Numbered from the stretch's first letter, positions 25,129 through 34,732 are shown. The stretch is DNA of 64,000 bases from MGBC114844 sp910585855 (GCA_965646165.1 CBFFYP010000001.1:1-64000), one strand, 5' to 3'. Notes: generated from the sequence alone by a model not told the origin. Numbers and translations: made by a program.

Positions 25129-25453
25129 GCCGGATACTGGAAGGGTAGGCAGCCTGCAGTGACTTCGGAAAAAAGCTAGAAGTTCTTAAACTTCTGCTTA
25201 AAAATCTAAGATTTTTTGCATACACTGCTTCTATGCAGTGTGTGCAAAAAAAGGGACGTGTTTAGCCCGTATAGAGGGAAGCGAGCGTCTTATGGCTGGC
25301 AGAACTTTTTCGTATACCAGCAGCATATCGCCTGCTATACGGGCGAATTGCGCCCCGGTCTGTCCGGCTGGATAAGTGAAAATGCAGAAGTTTTAGAACT
25401 TCTTGCTTTTTGGAGAGCGGAACAGCAGGCTGCCTACCCTTCCAGTATCCGGC
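25129..25453 (-). repeat. Family 1 palindrome, complete reverse copy (325 bp)
   Basis: Arms GCCGGATACTGGAAGGGTAGG and CCTACCCTTCCAGTATCCGGC pair perfectly though the sequence is unlike other copies. The inner hairpin GCATACACTGC/GCAGTGTGTGC lies between T and A runs. Ends 34 bp before the rimP promoter. Confidence 0.92.
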
Positions 25454-25486
25454 GTCCTCCCTCTGAAGAAAAAATAAAAAAAGTGC

Positions 25487-25515
25487 TTGCAATCTAATCC
25501 TATCAGTGCTAGAAT
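25487..25515 (+). promoter_or_regulatory. Promoter of the rimP-nusA-infB operon
   Basis: TTGCAA (25487-25492), 17-bp spacer, TAGAAT (25510-25515). It lies in unique DNA between the repeat and the leader hairpin. Confidence 0.65.
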
Positions 25516-25540
25516 AATTATTGACAATAATGATTAACTA

Positions 25541-25569
25541 AAAGAGTGGGCTGAAGCAGTCCACTCTTT
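25541..25569 (+). promoter_or_regulatory. Leader hairpin of the rimP-nusA operon
   Basis: AAAGAGTGG, 11-nt loop, CCACTCTTT; a perfect 9-bp stem 130 bp before rimP. A hairpin with this AGTGG/CCACT stem commonly precedes rimP in clostridia. Its short T run suggests attenuation or NusA feedback, which is inference. Confidence 0.6.
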
Positions 25570-25699
25570 ATGTATGCAGACACTGCCAAATAAATTCAAA
25601 AGTGAAACTATTTGGAAATTTTATTCTCGAATATTTGGATACAGTTTTGGCAGATTCTGTGGTATGAAAATTACATGCCGGTGAAAGGAAGTGGGATCT

Positions 25700-26167
25700 A
25701 TGGCGAAAAGAGAAGACTATGAACAAAAAACAGAGAAATTGCTGCTGCCTATTATAGAGAAAAATCAATTTGAATTAGTAGATGTAGAGTATGTAAAGGA
25801 AGGCAGTAACTGGTATCTTCGTGCCTATATTGATAAACAAGGCGGCATTACAGTAGATGACTGCGAGATCGTTTCCAGAGCGTTAAGTGATTTGCTCGAT
25901 AAAGAAGATTTTATTGCTGATGCCTATATTTTGGAAGTTAGTTCTCCGGGACTTGGAAGACCTTTAAAAAAGGATAAGGACTTTGCCAGAAGTGTGGGAG
26001 AAGAAGTAGAAATCCATTTATTTAAGCCTCTGAATAAGAAAAAAGAATATATCGGACTATTGCAGGCATTTGATAAAAAAAGTATTACTATCCAGACAGA
26101 AGATGGAGAAGAACTTTTGATACCAAGGGCAGAGATTGCATTGATCCGTCTGACATTTGACTTTTAA
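25700..26167 (+). CDS. rimP: Ribosome maturation factor RimP
   Basis: Needed for 30S subunit assembly. The 155 residues show the two family domains: an N-terminal alpha/beta domain with ELVDVEYVKEGSNWYLR and DCEIVSRALSDLLD, the signature YILEVSSPGLGRPLK (about residues 78-92), and a C-terminal Sm-like barrel. ATG 25700 is taken as start because an upstream GTG is too close to AAAGGAAG. First gene of the operon; nusA begins 33 bp after its stop. Confidence 0.95.
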   Translation: MAKREDYEQKTEKLLLPIIEKNQFELVDVEYVKEGSNWYLRAYIDKQGGITVDDCEIVSRALSDLLDKEDFIADAYILEVSSPGLGRPLKKDKDFARSVGEEVEIHLFKPLNKKKEYIGLLQAFDKKSITIQTEDGEELLIPRAEIALIRLTFDF

Positions 26168-26200
26168 AAACTGGCAAATATAAAGGAGGAATCAGAAAAA

Positions 26201-27496
26201 ATGAATAAAGAACTAATTGAGGCATTGAATAGTCTTGAAAAAGAAAAGGATATCAGCAAAGATACTTTAATTGAAGCAATTGAAAATTCACTGCTGACCG
26301 CATGTAAAAATCACTTTGGCAAAGCAGACAATATAAAAGTGACCATTAATCGTGAAACAGGGGATTTTAAAGTAATTGCAGAGAAAACGGTAGTAGAAGA
26401 AGTAGAAGATGAGGTCACACAGATTAGTCTGGCAGATGCAAAGATTCGAGATATTCGGTATAATATTGGCGATATCGCACAAATTGAAATTAAGTCCAAA
26501 GAATTTGGGCGTATTGCAACGCAGAATGCAAAGAATGTTATTTTGCAGAAAATCCGTGAGGAAGAGAGAAAATCCTTATATAATCAGTATCTTGAGAAAG
26601 AAAAAGATATTGTAACAGGTATTGTTCAGCGCTATGTAGGTAAGAATATCAGTGTAAATCTTGGAAAAGCAGATGCTATGCTGATGGAAAATGAGCAGGT
26701 AAAAGGTGAAAATTTTCTTCCAACAGAGCGGATTAAACTTTATATTTTGGAAGTAAAAGATACCACAAAAGGTCCGAAGATATTAGTTTCCAGAACACAT
26801 CCAGAGTTGGTAAAACGGTTATTTGAAGCAGAAGTAACAGAAGTAAAGGACGGAACAGTAGAAATTAAAAGTATTTCCAGAGAAGCAGGATCTAGAACAA
26901 AGATTGCTGTATGGTCAAATAATCCAGATGTCGATCCAGTCGGTTCTTGTGTAGGAGTAAACGGTGCAAGAGTCAATGCGATTGTAGATGAGCTGCGGGG
27001 AGAAAAAATAGATATTATTAACTGGAGTGAAAATCCTGCCATATTGATTGAAAATGCATTAAGCCCGGCAAAAGTAATCTCTGTAATTGCCGATGAAGAA
27101 GAAAAGACCGCAAAAGTAGTTGTTCCAGATTTTCAGTTGTCATTAGCGATTGGAAAAGAGGGACAAAATGCAAGATTAGCGGCAAGACTGACCGGATATA
27201 AGATTGATATTAAAAATGAAACACAGGCAAGAGAACTGGCGGAATTTAGCGGATTGTACGGCTATGAATCGAATGAAGCAGATGAGTTGAATAAATCAAG
27301 TGAGTTAGATGAATTCAATAAAGAGATGCAAGAAAATGAAAGTAAAGAAGACATCGGTGATGATAGTGACAGCAGCAGTGATAGTGATAATGATAGTAGC
27401 AGTGAGAAAGTAATATCAGAATCAGAAGAAATAAAAGAGATGCAAGAGGAAGAGGACATGATTTCTGAATGGATACAGGAAGGAGAGAGCGTTTAA
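26201..27496 (+). CDS. nusA: Transcription termination/antitermination factor NusA
   Basis: Binds RNA polymerase and nascent RNA, controlling pausing, termination and antitermination. Order of domains in 431 residues: N-terminal polymerase-binding domain (1-125), S1 domain with VTGIVQRYVGKNISVNLGKA (about 135-200), KH1 with DPVGSCVGVNGARVNAIVDE (about 245-265) and KH2 with SLAIGKEGQNARLAARLTG. Typical Firmicutes forms end at about 370 residues; here a 70-residue acidic Ser/Asp/Glu-rich tail follows. AAAGGAGG lies upstream of the start. Second gene of the rimP operon. Confidence 0.96.
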   Translation: MNKELIEALNSLEKEKDISKDTLIEAIENSLLTACKNHFGKADNIKVTINRETGDFKVIAEKTVVEEVEDEVTQISLADAKIRDIRYNIGDIAQIEIKSKEFGRIATQNAKNVILQKIREEERKSLYNQYLEKEKDIVTGIVQRYVGKNISVNLGKADAMLMENEQVKGENFLPTERIKLYILEVKDTTKGPKILVSRTHPELVKRLFEAEVTEVKDGTVEIKSISREAGSRTKIAVWSNNPDVDPVGSCVGVNGARVNAIVDELRGEKIDIINWSENPAILIENALSPAKVISVIADEEEKTAKVVVPDFQLSLAIGKEGQNARLAARLTGYKIDIKNETQARELAEFSGLYGYESNEADELNKSSELDEFNKEMQENESKEDIGDDSDSSSDSDNDSSSEKVISESEEIKEMQEEEDMISEWIQEGESV

Positions 27497-27564
27497 ATTT
27501 GTATAAAAAGCATAAAATAAAGAAGCAGATTTGATAAGCAATAAAAAGGCAGGAAGTGATAGAA

Positions 27565-27843
27565 TTGGCAGTAACAAAGAAAATACCGCAAAGACAGTGT
27601 GCGGGATGCGGAGAAAAAAAGAATAAAAAAGAGCTGATCCGTGTGCTGAAAACTACAGAAGAGGAAATTGTAATAGATACAACTGGAAAGAAGAATGGAA
27701 GAGGCGCATATCTATGTTCTTCAATGGAATGTTTGATAAAAGCACGTAAGAATAAAGGGCTGGAACGTTCGTTAAAAATGTCGATTCCGGATCAGGTTTA
27801 TGAACAACTGGAAAAGGAGTTGACAGAGCTTGAAGCAAGATAA
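27565..27843 (+). CDS. ylxR: YlxR family RNA-binding protein (RnpM-like)
   Basis: Small protein of the nusA-infB operon; the Bacillus homologue is reported to bind RNase P RNA. 92 residues from a TTG start at 27565, placed there because AGGAAGTGAT (27551-27560) is a near-perfect ribosome site; GTG 27556 would overlap it. Family marks: PQRQCAGCGEKKNKKELIRV and GRGAYLCSSMECL. Overlaps the next gene by 14 bp. Confidence 0.92.
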   Translation: MAVTKKIPQRQCAGCGEKKNKKELIRVLKTTEEEIVIDTTGKKNGRGAYLCSSMECLIKARKNKGLERSLKMSIPDQVYEQLEKELTELEAR

Positions 27844-28162
27844 GATAATATCTATGATTGGTCTGGCAACACGGGCAAGAAAGATAGCCAGCGGAGAGTT
27901 TATGACAGAAAAATCAGTAAAAGGTGGTCAGGCATATCTGGTGATTGTAGCAGCCGATGCATCCGATAATACCAGAGAAATGTTTCGAAATATGTGTACT
28001 TACTATAAAGTGCCTCTCTATATATATGGAACAAAAGAATTGCTCGGTCACGGCATGGGAAAGGAGAAAAGGGCATCTTTAGCGATTACGGATAAGAGTT
28101 TTGCAGATGCTGTTGTGAAAAATCTAGTGGAGGCAGGAATCGTTGAAGGGCAGACAGTTTAG
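27830..28162 (+). CDS. ylxQ: YlxQ, L7Ae-family RNA-binding protein
   Basis: A 110-residue member of the L7Ae/L30e/S12e fold that recognises kink-turn RNA. The sequence IGLATRARKIASGEFMTEKS and KVPLYIYGTKELLGHGMGKE match the family. It starts with TTG at 27830 inside the end of ylxR, with AAGGAG about 11 bp before. Its position between ylxR and infB is the standard order. Confidence 0.9.
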   Translation: MKQDKIISMIGLATRARKIASGEFMTEKSVKGGQAYLVIVAADASDNTREMFRNMCTYYKVPLYIYGTKELLGHGMGKEKRASLAITDKSFADAVVKNLVEAGIVEGQTV

Positions 28163-28216
28163 ATAGAAAGACAGATACGGTGAAATCAGACAGAGAAGAG
28201 AACGGAGGTAGTAAGT

Positions 28217-31195
28217 ATGGCAAAAATTAAGATAAGTGAACTTGCAAATCAAATGGAAAAGAAAAATATTGATATTATCAGTGCATTGGACGCACTTTCG
28301 ATTGATAATAATGGAAAACGCTTTGTGGCAAATTCGAGTATTGAAGAGGAAGTAGCAGAAAAAGTAAAAAAACATTTAAGTACCACAAAAGAGTCGCAGG
28401 ATATCAATGGAAAAACAGAAGAAAAAGCTGATATAAAAGCTAAAACAGCAAAGGCAGGAAAGACAGAAAGAGCAGAAAAAAAAGCAGAAGAAACAAAGTT
28501 AGATACAGGAAAAACAGAGGGAAAAAGAACGGAATCAGGGAACGGAAAGACAGAATCAGCGAAGGAGGAAACAAAGGCAGAGGGCGGACAGGAACATAAG
28601 AAAAAAGTATCTGTCGTATATAATCCGCAAAACAGCACTCAGCCGACAAGAAATAATAATCAGAGAACTATGAATAACAATAATCAGAATAACGGACAGC
28701 GTTCCAATCGAGAGAATCGGGACGGTCAAAAAAATGACAGAGGACAGAATAATTATAACAGAGAGAACCGAGATGGTCAGAATCGCAGTGACAGAGAAAA
28801 TCGGGACGGTCAGAGAAATGACAGAGGACAGGGCGGTTATAATCGGGAAAATCGGAACAATCAAAACCGAGGTGACAGAGGACAGGGTGGTTATAACCGA
28901 GAGAATCGGGATAATTCCAATCGAAATGATCGGGAAAATAGAGAGAGTCGGGAAGGTCGTGATAATTCCAATCGAGAAAATCGTGAAAATCGGGACGGTC
29001 AGAGAAACGACAGAGGACAGGGCGGTTATAACCGGGAAAATCGAAATAACCAAAACCGAAATGACAGAGGGCAGGGTGGCTATAATCGGGAAAATCGGGA
29101 TGGTCAAAGAAGTGACAGAGGACAGAGCGGCTATAACCGGGAGAATCGAAACGGTCAAAGAGGTGACAGACAGGGCGGTTATAATAAAGACAATAATTAT
29201 AACAAAGACAGAGAAAATAACGGACGTGGCACAAATAATAACAGAAGAGATTCTTTGGATAAAAAGATTGAAAAGGCAAGACCAGATTTTATTGAAGTAA
29301 AGACAGAAAGACGTCAGGATCGACCGGATAAAGATCGCAAAGAAAAGACAAATAAATTTGAAGATCGCCCAATTTCTAAGAAGTTTGGGAAACCAGTTCT
29401 AGAGATGGTAAAACCGCCGAAGCAGGTAGAGAAAGAACCAGAGATAAAGGTAATTCAGATACCGGAAGTGATTACTATAAAAGAACTGGCAGAGAAGATG
29501 AAGCTGCAGCCATCGGCAGTAGTGAAAAAGCTGTTTTTACAGGGCAAAATGGTAACAATTAACCAAGAAGTCAATTTTGAAACAGCAGAAGAGATTGCAT
29601 TGGAATATGATGTAATCTGTGAAAAAGAAGTAAAAGTAGATGCGATTGAAGAACTGCTTCGGGAAGAGGAAGAGGATGAAAAGTCTATGGTGACACGTCC
29701 GCCGGTAATCTGTGTAATGGGGCATGTCGATCACGGAAAGACTTCACTTTTAGATGCCATTCGTTCTACCAATGTGATTGCTAAAGAGGCAGGAGGCATT
29801 ACACAGCATATCGGTGCATATGTAGTGGAGATTAATGGGCAGAAGATTACATTTTTAGATACGCCGGGACATGAGGCATTTACTGCTATGCGTATGCGTG
29901 GTGCGCAGTCTACGGATATTGCGATTTTGGTAGTGGCAGCAGACGATGGCGTAATGCCGCAGACGGTAGAGGCCATCAGCCATGCAAAGGCAGCGGGACT
30001 AGAGATTATTGTTGCTGTCAATAAGATTGATAAGCCAAGTGCAAATGTAGATCGAGTAAAGCAGGAATTGATTGAACATGGTCTGGTAGCAGAGGACTGG
30101 GGCGGCAGTACGGTATTTGTTCCAGTATCGGCTCATACCAAGGATGGAATTGAAGAGTTGTTGGAAATGATTCTTCTGACAGCGGAAGTAAAGGAATTAA
30201 AGGCAAATCCAAATCGAAAAGCCCGTGGATTGGTGATTGAGGCGCAGTTAGATAAAGGAAGAGGTCCAGTAGCTACTGTTCTTGTACAAAAGGGAACACT
30301 GCATGTAGGAGATGTGATTGCAGTTGGATCTTGTCATGGAAAAGTGCGGGCTATGATTGATGACAAGGGACGCAGAGTAAGAGAAGCAGCTCCTTCTACA
30401 CCGGTAGAAATTCTAGGGTTAAATGATGTTCCAAATGCAGGTGAAATCTTTGTTTCCTGTGATTCGGAGAAAGAGGCAAGAAACTTTGCTGAAACCTTTA
30501 TTTCTCAAAGCAAGGAAAAGTTATTAGAGGAAACTAAAGCAAAGATGTCATTAGATGATCTGTTCTCTCAGATTAAGGCAGGAAATATAAAAGAGTTAAA
30601 TATTATTGTAAAAGCAGATGTACAGGGTTCTGTAGAAGCTATTAAACAGAGTTTAATAAAACTTTCAAATGAAGAAGTGGTAGTAAAAGTGATTCACGGT
30701 GGTGTCGGTGCGATAAATGAATCCGATGTCAGCTTAGCTTCTGCATCCAATGCCATTATTATTGGATTTAATGTAAAGCCAGATCCGACAGCAAAGAGTG
30801 TGGCAGAGAGAGAAAGTGTAGATATTCGTTTGTATCGGGTAATCTATAATGCGATTGAAGATGTCGAAGCCGCAATGAAGGGATTGTTAGATCCTGTTTT
30901 TGAGGAAAAGATTATCGGTCATGCAGAAGTGCGTCAGACCTTTAAATCCTCTGGAGTTGGTACGATTGCTGGTTCTTATATTTTAGATGGAAAATTCCAA
31001 AGAGGAGCAAAATGCCGTATTTTCCGGGAAGGGCAGCAGCTTTTTGATGGAGCATTGGCTTCTCTAAAGCGGTTTAAAGATGATGTAAAAGAAGTGGCGA
31101 CCGGTTATGAGTGCGGGCTGGTATTTGAGAAATTTAACGATATCAAAGAAGGCGATCAGGTAGAGGCTTATATTATGGAAGAAGTGGCAAGATAG
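28217..31195 (+). CDS. infB: Translation initiation factor IF-2
   Basis: GTPase that brings fMet-tRNA to the 30S subunit and helps subunits join. The 992 residues are long for the family. After an N-terminal IF2N-type domain (1-55) comes a charged Lys/Glu region and then, about residues 135-350, a very low-complexity Asn/Arg/Gly/Asp region built of repeats such as GQRNDRGQGGYNRENR. The second IF2N domain (TIKELAEKMKLQPSAVVKKL) and the G domain follow: G1 GHVDHGKTS near 501, DTPGHEAF, NKIDKP, then domains II, III and the C-terminal fMet-tRNA-binding barrel. Fifth gene of the rimP operon; GGAGG precedes ATG 28217. Confidence 0.96.
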   Translation: MAKIKISELANQMEKKNIDIISALDALSIDNNGKRFVANSSIEEEVAEKVKKHLSTTKESQDINGKTEEKADIKAKTAKAGKTERAEKKAEETKLDTGKTEGKRTESGNGKTESAKEETKAEGGQEHKKKVSVVYNPQNSTQPTRNNNQRTMNNNNQNNGQRSNRENRDGQKNDRGQNNYNRENRDGQNRSDRENRDGQRNDRGQGGYNRENRNNQNRGDRGQGGYNRENRDNSNRNDRENRESREGRDNSNRENRENRDGQRNDRGQGGYNRENRNNQNRNDRGQGGYNRENRDGQRSDRGQSGYNRENRNGQRGDRQGGYNKDNNYNKDRENNGRGTNNNRRDSLDKKIEKARPDFIEVKTERRQDRPDKDRKEKTNKFEDRPISKKFGKPVLEMVKPPKQVEKEPEIKVIQIPEVITIKELAEKMKLQPSAVVKKLFLQGKMVTINQEVNFETAEEIALEYDVICEKEVKVDAIEELLREEEEDEKSMVTRPPVICVMGHVDHGKTSLLDAIRSTNVIAKEAGGITQHIGAYVVEINGQKITFLDTPGHEAFTAMRMRGAQSTDIAILVVAADDGVMPQTVEAISHAKAAGLEIIVAVNKIDKPSANVDRVKQELIEHGLVAEDWGGSTVFVPVSAHTKDGIEELLEMILLTAEVKELKANPNRKARGLVIEAQLDKGRGPVATVLVQKGTLHVGDVIAVGSCHGKVRAMIDDKGRRVREAAPSTPVEILGLNDVPNAGEIFVSCDSEKEARNFAETFISQSKEKLLEETKAKMSLDDLFSQIKAGNIKELNIIVKADVQGSVEAIKQSLIKLSNEEVVVKVIHGGVGAINESDVSLASASNAIIIGFNVKPDPTAKSVAERESVDIRLYRVIYNAIEDVEAAMKGLLDPVFEEKIIGHAEVRQTFKSSGVGTIAGSYILDGKFQRGAKCRIFREGQQLFDGALASLKRFKDDVKEVATGYECGLVFEKFNDIKEGDQVEAYIMEEVAR

Positions 31196-31235
31196 ATCTT
31201 TGTAATAGAGCCGTTAGGTATAGATGGGAGTATAT

Positions 31236-31622
31236 ATGAGAAAAAACAGTATTAAAAATACCCGTATTAACGGGGAAGTTCAAAAAGAACTGAGCAATAT
31301 TATTCGAGAAGAAGTAAAAGATCCAAGGATTCATCCGGTTACTTCTGTAGTTGCTGCAGAAGTTGCACCAGATTTAAAACATTGTAAAGTATATATCAGT
31401 GTATTAGGAGATGAACAAGCACAAAAAGATACAATGGCAGGACTAAAGAGTGCAGAGGGCTATATCCGTACACAGCTTGCAAAAACCGTAAATTTAAGAA
31501 ATACACCAGAATTAACTTTCGTACTGGATCAGTCCATTGAGTACGGAGTCAATATGTCAAAATTAATTGATTCTGTAAATAAGGATATTGTACGGAGGGA
31601 AGAAGATGAAACAGATAACTGA
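31236..31622 (+). CDS. rbfA: Ribosome-binding factor A
   Basis: Binds the 30S subunit during late maturation of 16S rRNA. 128 residues with the KH-like fold: NTRINGEVQKELSNIIREEV, KDPRI, then KVYISVLGDE and RNTPELTFVLDQSIEYG. ATG 31236 is used since GGGAG precedes it and family members start MRKNSIKN-like; an in-frame ATG at 31224 is less likely. Overlaps the next gene by 17 bp. Confidence 0.95.
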   Translation: MRKNSIKNTRINGEVQKELSNIIREEVKDPRIHPVTSVVAAEVAPDLKHCKVYISVLGDEQAQKDTMAGLKSAEGYIRTQLAKTVNLRNTPELTFVLDQSIEYGVNMSKLIDSVNKDIVRREEDETDN

Positions 31623-32607
31623 TTCTAACTATACAGTTGCCATTGCCGGTCATGTTCGGCCGGATGGCGACTGCATTGGTTCTTGTATGGCGGTGTATTG
31701 GTACATAAAGGAAAATTATCCCAATATAAAGCCGCAGGTTTATTTAGAAGAAATTTTGCCGGAGTTTTCTTATCTGGCAGGGATAGAGGACGTTTTGCAT
31801 AGGGAGGATACCCCGATTGTCTATGATTTATTTCTTGCACTAGATTGTGGTGATAAAGAGCGGTTGGGTGAAATGAAAGATTGTTTTGAGCGGGCAAAGC
31901 GCACTATATCGGTGGACCACCATATCAGCAATGCCAATTATGCTATGGAAAATCTGATTGTACCGGATGCTGCTGCTACCTGTGAAATTTTGTTTTATAA
32001 AATGGACTATGAAAAGATATCACAGAAAACAGCTACGGCACTTTACACCGGTTTAGTGCATGATACCGGTGTATTTAAGTATTCAAATACAACGGAAAAA
32101 ACAATGATAGCTGCTGGAAAATTGATCAGCAAAGGGGTTGCATTTTCTGAGATTATTGATGAAAGTTTTTTTCAGAGAACCTATCTGCAGCATCAGATTT
32201 TAGGAAGGGCTTTATTGGAGAGTATTCGTTTTTTTGATAAAAAGTGTATTGCAGCCGTACTGAGAAAAAAGGAATTGGACTTTTATGGGGTAAATTCTGG
32301 AGATTTAAGCGGTATTGTCAGTCAGCTTGCACTGACAAAAGGGGTAGAGTGTGCTATTTTTATTTATGAAACATCCCCGCATGTCTTTCGAGTCAGTCTG
32401 CGTTCCAAGTCTTATGTAGATGTTAGTGCGATAGCAAAGCATTTTGGCGGAGGAGGACATATTCGGGCAGCGGGTTGTACCATGATGGGCAGCGAACATG
32501 ATGTAATCAACAATATTTCCTCTCAAATAGAGATACAGATAGAAAAATTAGAAGCACGAAAAAGCAGGGAAGAAAGAACAGGTGAAACGGTGTGTACCAT
32601 GGAGTAA
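31606..32607 (+). CDS. nrnA: DHH-family phosphoesterase (NrnA-like)
   Basis: Bifunctional nanoRNase / pAp phosphatase type enzyme that removes di- to short oligonucleotides and 3'-phosphoadenosine 5'-phosphate. 333 residues with the DHH domain motifs GHVRPDGDCIGS (about 14-25), the Asp in LALDCGD, DHH in SVDHHIS and the Asp in GLVHDTG, then DHHA1 with FGGGGHIRAAG. GGAGGGAAG precedes ATG 31606. It sits between rbfA and truB as in many Firmicutes. NrnA is assigned by context; a c-di-AMP-related role cannot be excluded. Confidence 0.9.
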   Translation: MKQITDSNYTVAIAGHVRPDGDCIGSCMAVYWYIKENYPNIKPQVYLEEILPEFSYLAGIEDVLHREDTPIVYDLFLALDCGDKERLGEMKDCFERAKRTISVDHHISNANYAMENLIVPDAAATCEILFYKMDYEKISQKTATALYTGLVHDTGVFKYSNTTEKTMIAAGKLISKGVAFSEIIDESFFQRTYLQHQILGRALLESIRFFDKKCIAAVLRKKELDFYGVNSGDLSGIVSQLALTKGVECAIFIYETSPHVFRVSLRSKSYVDVSAIAKHFGGGGHIRAAGCTMMGSEHDVINNISSQIEIQIEKLEARKSREERTGETVCTME

Positions 32608-33554
32608 TCAATATTTATAAAGAAAAGGGTTATACTTCCCATGATGTAGTGGCAAAATTAAGAAAAATTCTTCATATGAAGAAAATCGGACATACCGGTA
32701 CACTAGATCCCAATGCACAGGGAGTTTTGCCGGTTTGTCTAGGAGCAGCCACTCGGCTTTGTGAGATGCTGACAGAAAAAGAAAAAGTCTATGAAACGGT
32801 GCTGCTGCTTGGAAAAGAAACCGATACGCAGGATATTGACGGAGCAATTCTTTCTGAGCATGAAGTGACAGTATCTGAAAAACAGGCAGAAGAGGCGGTA
32901 TTAAGTTTTGCAGGAGAGTATTGGCAGATTCCACCAATGTACTCTGCTTTAAAGGTAAACGGAAAGAAACTCTATGAATTGGCAAGAGAGGGAAAAGAAG
33001 TGGAGCGGAAAGCCCGTCTTGTAAAAATCTATGAAATTACTATTCTAGAGATGCAGCTTCCCCGTATCAGGATGCAGGTGCGGTGTTCAAAAGGGACATA
33101 TATTCGCACTTTATGCTATGATATTGGGGAAAAGTTAGGATGCAAAGGCTGTATGGAGGAACTGATTCGCACACAGGTAAGCGGCTTTTCAATCAATACA
33201 GCATTGACGCTTCAAAGAGTAGAAGAAGAAGTGGCAGCAGGAAAGATAGAAGAGTTTATTTTGCCGATCGATCAAATATTAGGAATTTATCCGGCATTAA
33301 CTGTACAAAAACCATACAGCAAACTGCTTTATAATGGAAATCCTCTTATGCCCGAATATCTGGAATCTTTTGAACAAGAGGCAGAAAAAATGGAAAATCC
33401 GATAATACAAGGAAAAAAAGATAAAACTGTGGTTCGGGTGTATGACGATAAAAAAAGATTTATTGCACTATATACATATCGAAACGATAGATTTTATCTG
33501 ATGAAGATGTTTTTTGGCTCAGGGGAGATATTGGCATCGGATGGAAAAATTTAG
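32592..33554 (+). CDS. truB: tRNA pseudouridine-55 synthase
   Basis: Makes pseudouridine at position 55 of the T-loop of tRNA. 320 residues. The start VINIYKEKGYTSHDVVAKL and the catalytic motif HTGTLDPNAQGVLPV with Asp at about 38 are diagnostic, followed by PPMYSALKVNGKKLYELAR and RCSKGTYIRTLCYDIG. It starts with GTG 32592 inside the end of the DHH gene. The C-terminal region beyond 235 is longer and more divergent than in short homologues. Confidence 0.95.
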   Translation: MYHGVINIYKEKGYTSHDVVAKLRKILHMKKIGHTGTLDPNAQGVLPVCLGAATRLCEMLTEKEKVYETVLLLGKETDTQDIDGAILSEHEVTVSEKQAEEAVLSFAGEYWQIPPMYSALKVNGKKLYELAREGKEVERKARLVKIYEITILEMQLPRIRMQVRCSKGTYIRTLCYDIGEKLGCKGCMEELIRTQVSGFSINTALTLQRVEEEVAAGKIEEFILPIDQILGIYPALTVQKPYSKLLYNGNPLMPEYLESFEQEAEKMENPIIQGKKDKTVVRVYDDKKRFIALYTYRNDRFYLMKMFFGSGEILASDGKI

Positions 33555-33572
33555 AAAGGGGGCGTTTTTCGG

Positions 33573-34499
33573 ATGGAGTTTGTAACAGATTTGACACAGT
33601 TAAAAGTCGAAAAACGTTCTGCTGTTACATTGGGAAAATTTGACGGGCTGCATCGGGGACATCAGCTTTTGATCAAACAGGTGCTTCAAAAAAAGCAGGA
33701 GGGCTTTCTTGCTTCTGTTTTTACTTTTAATATGCCGCCAAACAGGCTGTTAAACGGGCAAAGCAGAGGAACGATTCTTACCAATCAGGAACGGAGAGCA
33801 TTGGCGGAACAGTTTCAGATTGATTTGATGGTACAGTGTCCTTTTACAAAAGAAGTATCCTGTATGGAACCGGAGGATTTTATACGGGATATTTTGGTAG
33901 AGAAGCTGAATGTTGGTTTTATTGCGGTAGGAGAGGATTTTCGATTTGGATATAAGAGAAAAGGAGATGTAAATTTGCTGCTGCGGTTGGCAGAAAAATA
34001 TCATTATCAAATGGCTGTGCTTTCAAAAGAACAGTATCAAGGCAGAGATATCAGCAGTTCTTATATTCGGGAAAGACTTTTAGAAGGAGATGTGGAATTG
34101 GCAGAAACACTTCTTGGATATCCTTTTTTTATTTCCGAAAAGGTGGTACATGGAAAGCAGTTTGGAAGAACGATGGGAATTCCTACAGCAAATCAGATTC
34201 CAGATGCCGGAAAGCTGCTGCCTCCAAATGGAGTTTATGCTTCACGGGTATTGCTGGAAGGAAACTGTTATTATGGCATGACAAATATTGGGGTTCGTCC
34301 TACTGTGGAGAATACAGACAGAAAAAATGTGGAAACTTATTTGTTTGATTATCAGGGGGAATTGTATGAGAAGGAATTGATTGTGCAGCTTTTACACTAT
34401 GAAAGACCAGAGTGTAAATTTGATTCGGCAGAAATGCTAAAAAAACAGCTTTATTTGGATTTGGCTGCTACAAAAAAGTGGCTGCATCTTTTGCAATAG
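33573..34499 (+). CDS. ribF: Bifunctional riboflavin kinase / FMN adenylyltransferase
   Basis: Converts riboflavin to FMN and FAD. 308 residues. The N-terminal nucleotidyltransferase has GKFDGLHRGHQLLI (about 22-35) and ISSSYIRERL; the C-terminal kinase has FGRTMGIPTANQIP and GVYASRVLL, then NIGVRPTVENTDRKNVETYL. AAAGGGGG precedes the start. Last gene of the rimP operon, as commonly seen after truB, followed by a family 2 palindrome. No FMN riboswitch is seen. Confidence 0.95.
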   Translation: MEFVTDLTQLKVEKRSAVTLGKFDGLHRGHQLLIKQVLQKKQEGFLASVFTFNMPPNRLLNGQSRGTILTNQERRALAEQFQIDLMVQCPFTKEVSCMEPEDFIRDILVEKLNVGFIAVGEDFRFGYKRKGDVNLLLRLAEKYHYQMAVLSKEQYQGRDISSSYIRERLLEGDVELAETLLGYPFFISEKVVHGKQFGRTMGIPTANQIPDAGKLLPPNGVYASRVLLEGNCYYGMTNIGVRPTVENTDRKNVETYLFDYQGELYEKELIVQLLHYERPECKFDSAEMLKKQLYLDLAATKKWLHLLQ

Positions 34500-34591
34500 A
34501 AAGAGTAAAATGGTGTGTTTTAATAAAAGTTACGGAGTTATTACAAAGGTTGTTATAAGTTGAAAGGGGGACGCTGAGATCAGGAGGGGAC

Positions 34592-34732
34592 GCTGAAAGC
34601 GGAAGGAAGGTCTATTCCGGGCCCGCTTGCGCTTAGCATTTCCTCGTAGCGGACACATAAGGTGCTAAAATACAGCACCTAAGTGCCGACGGGAAATGAT
34701 GACCCTGCATAGACCTTCCTTCTGCTTTCAGC
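34592..34732 (+). repeat. Family 2 palindrome, copy c (141 bp)
   Basis: Arms GCTGAAAGCGGAAGGAAGG and CCTTCCTTCTGCTTTCAGC pair. The inner hairpin AGGTGC-TAAAATACA-GCACCT differs from AGACGC...GCGTCT of copies b and d by paired changes. A second GGACGCTGA boundary 21 bp upstream suggests a partial element beside it. Downstream of ribF. Confidence 0.9.

Noticed and set aside
28556..29300. Long open frames on other frames across the infB repeat region (about 190-200 codons)
   Set aside because: They arise from the low-complexity repeats of infB; composition is repetitive, there is no ribosome site, and the infB frame is clearly the coding one.
32620..33600. FMN riboswitch before ribF
   Set aside because: ribF follows truB by 18 bp, leaving no room for an aptamer, and no conserved RFN motifs were seen.
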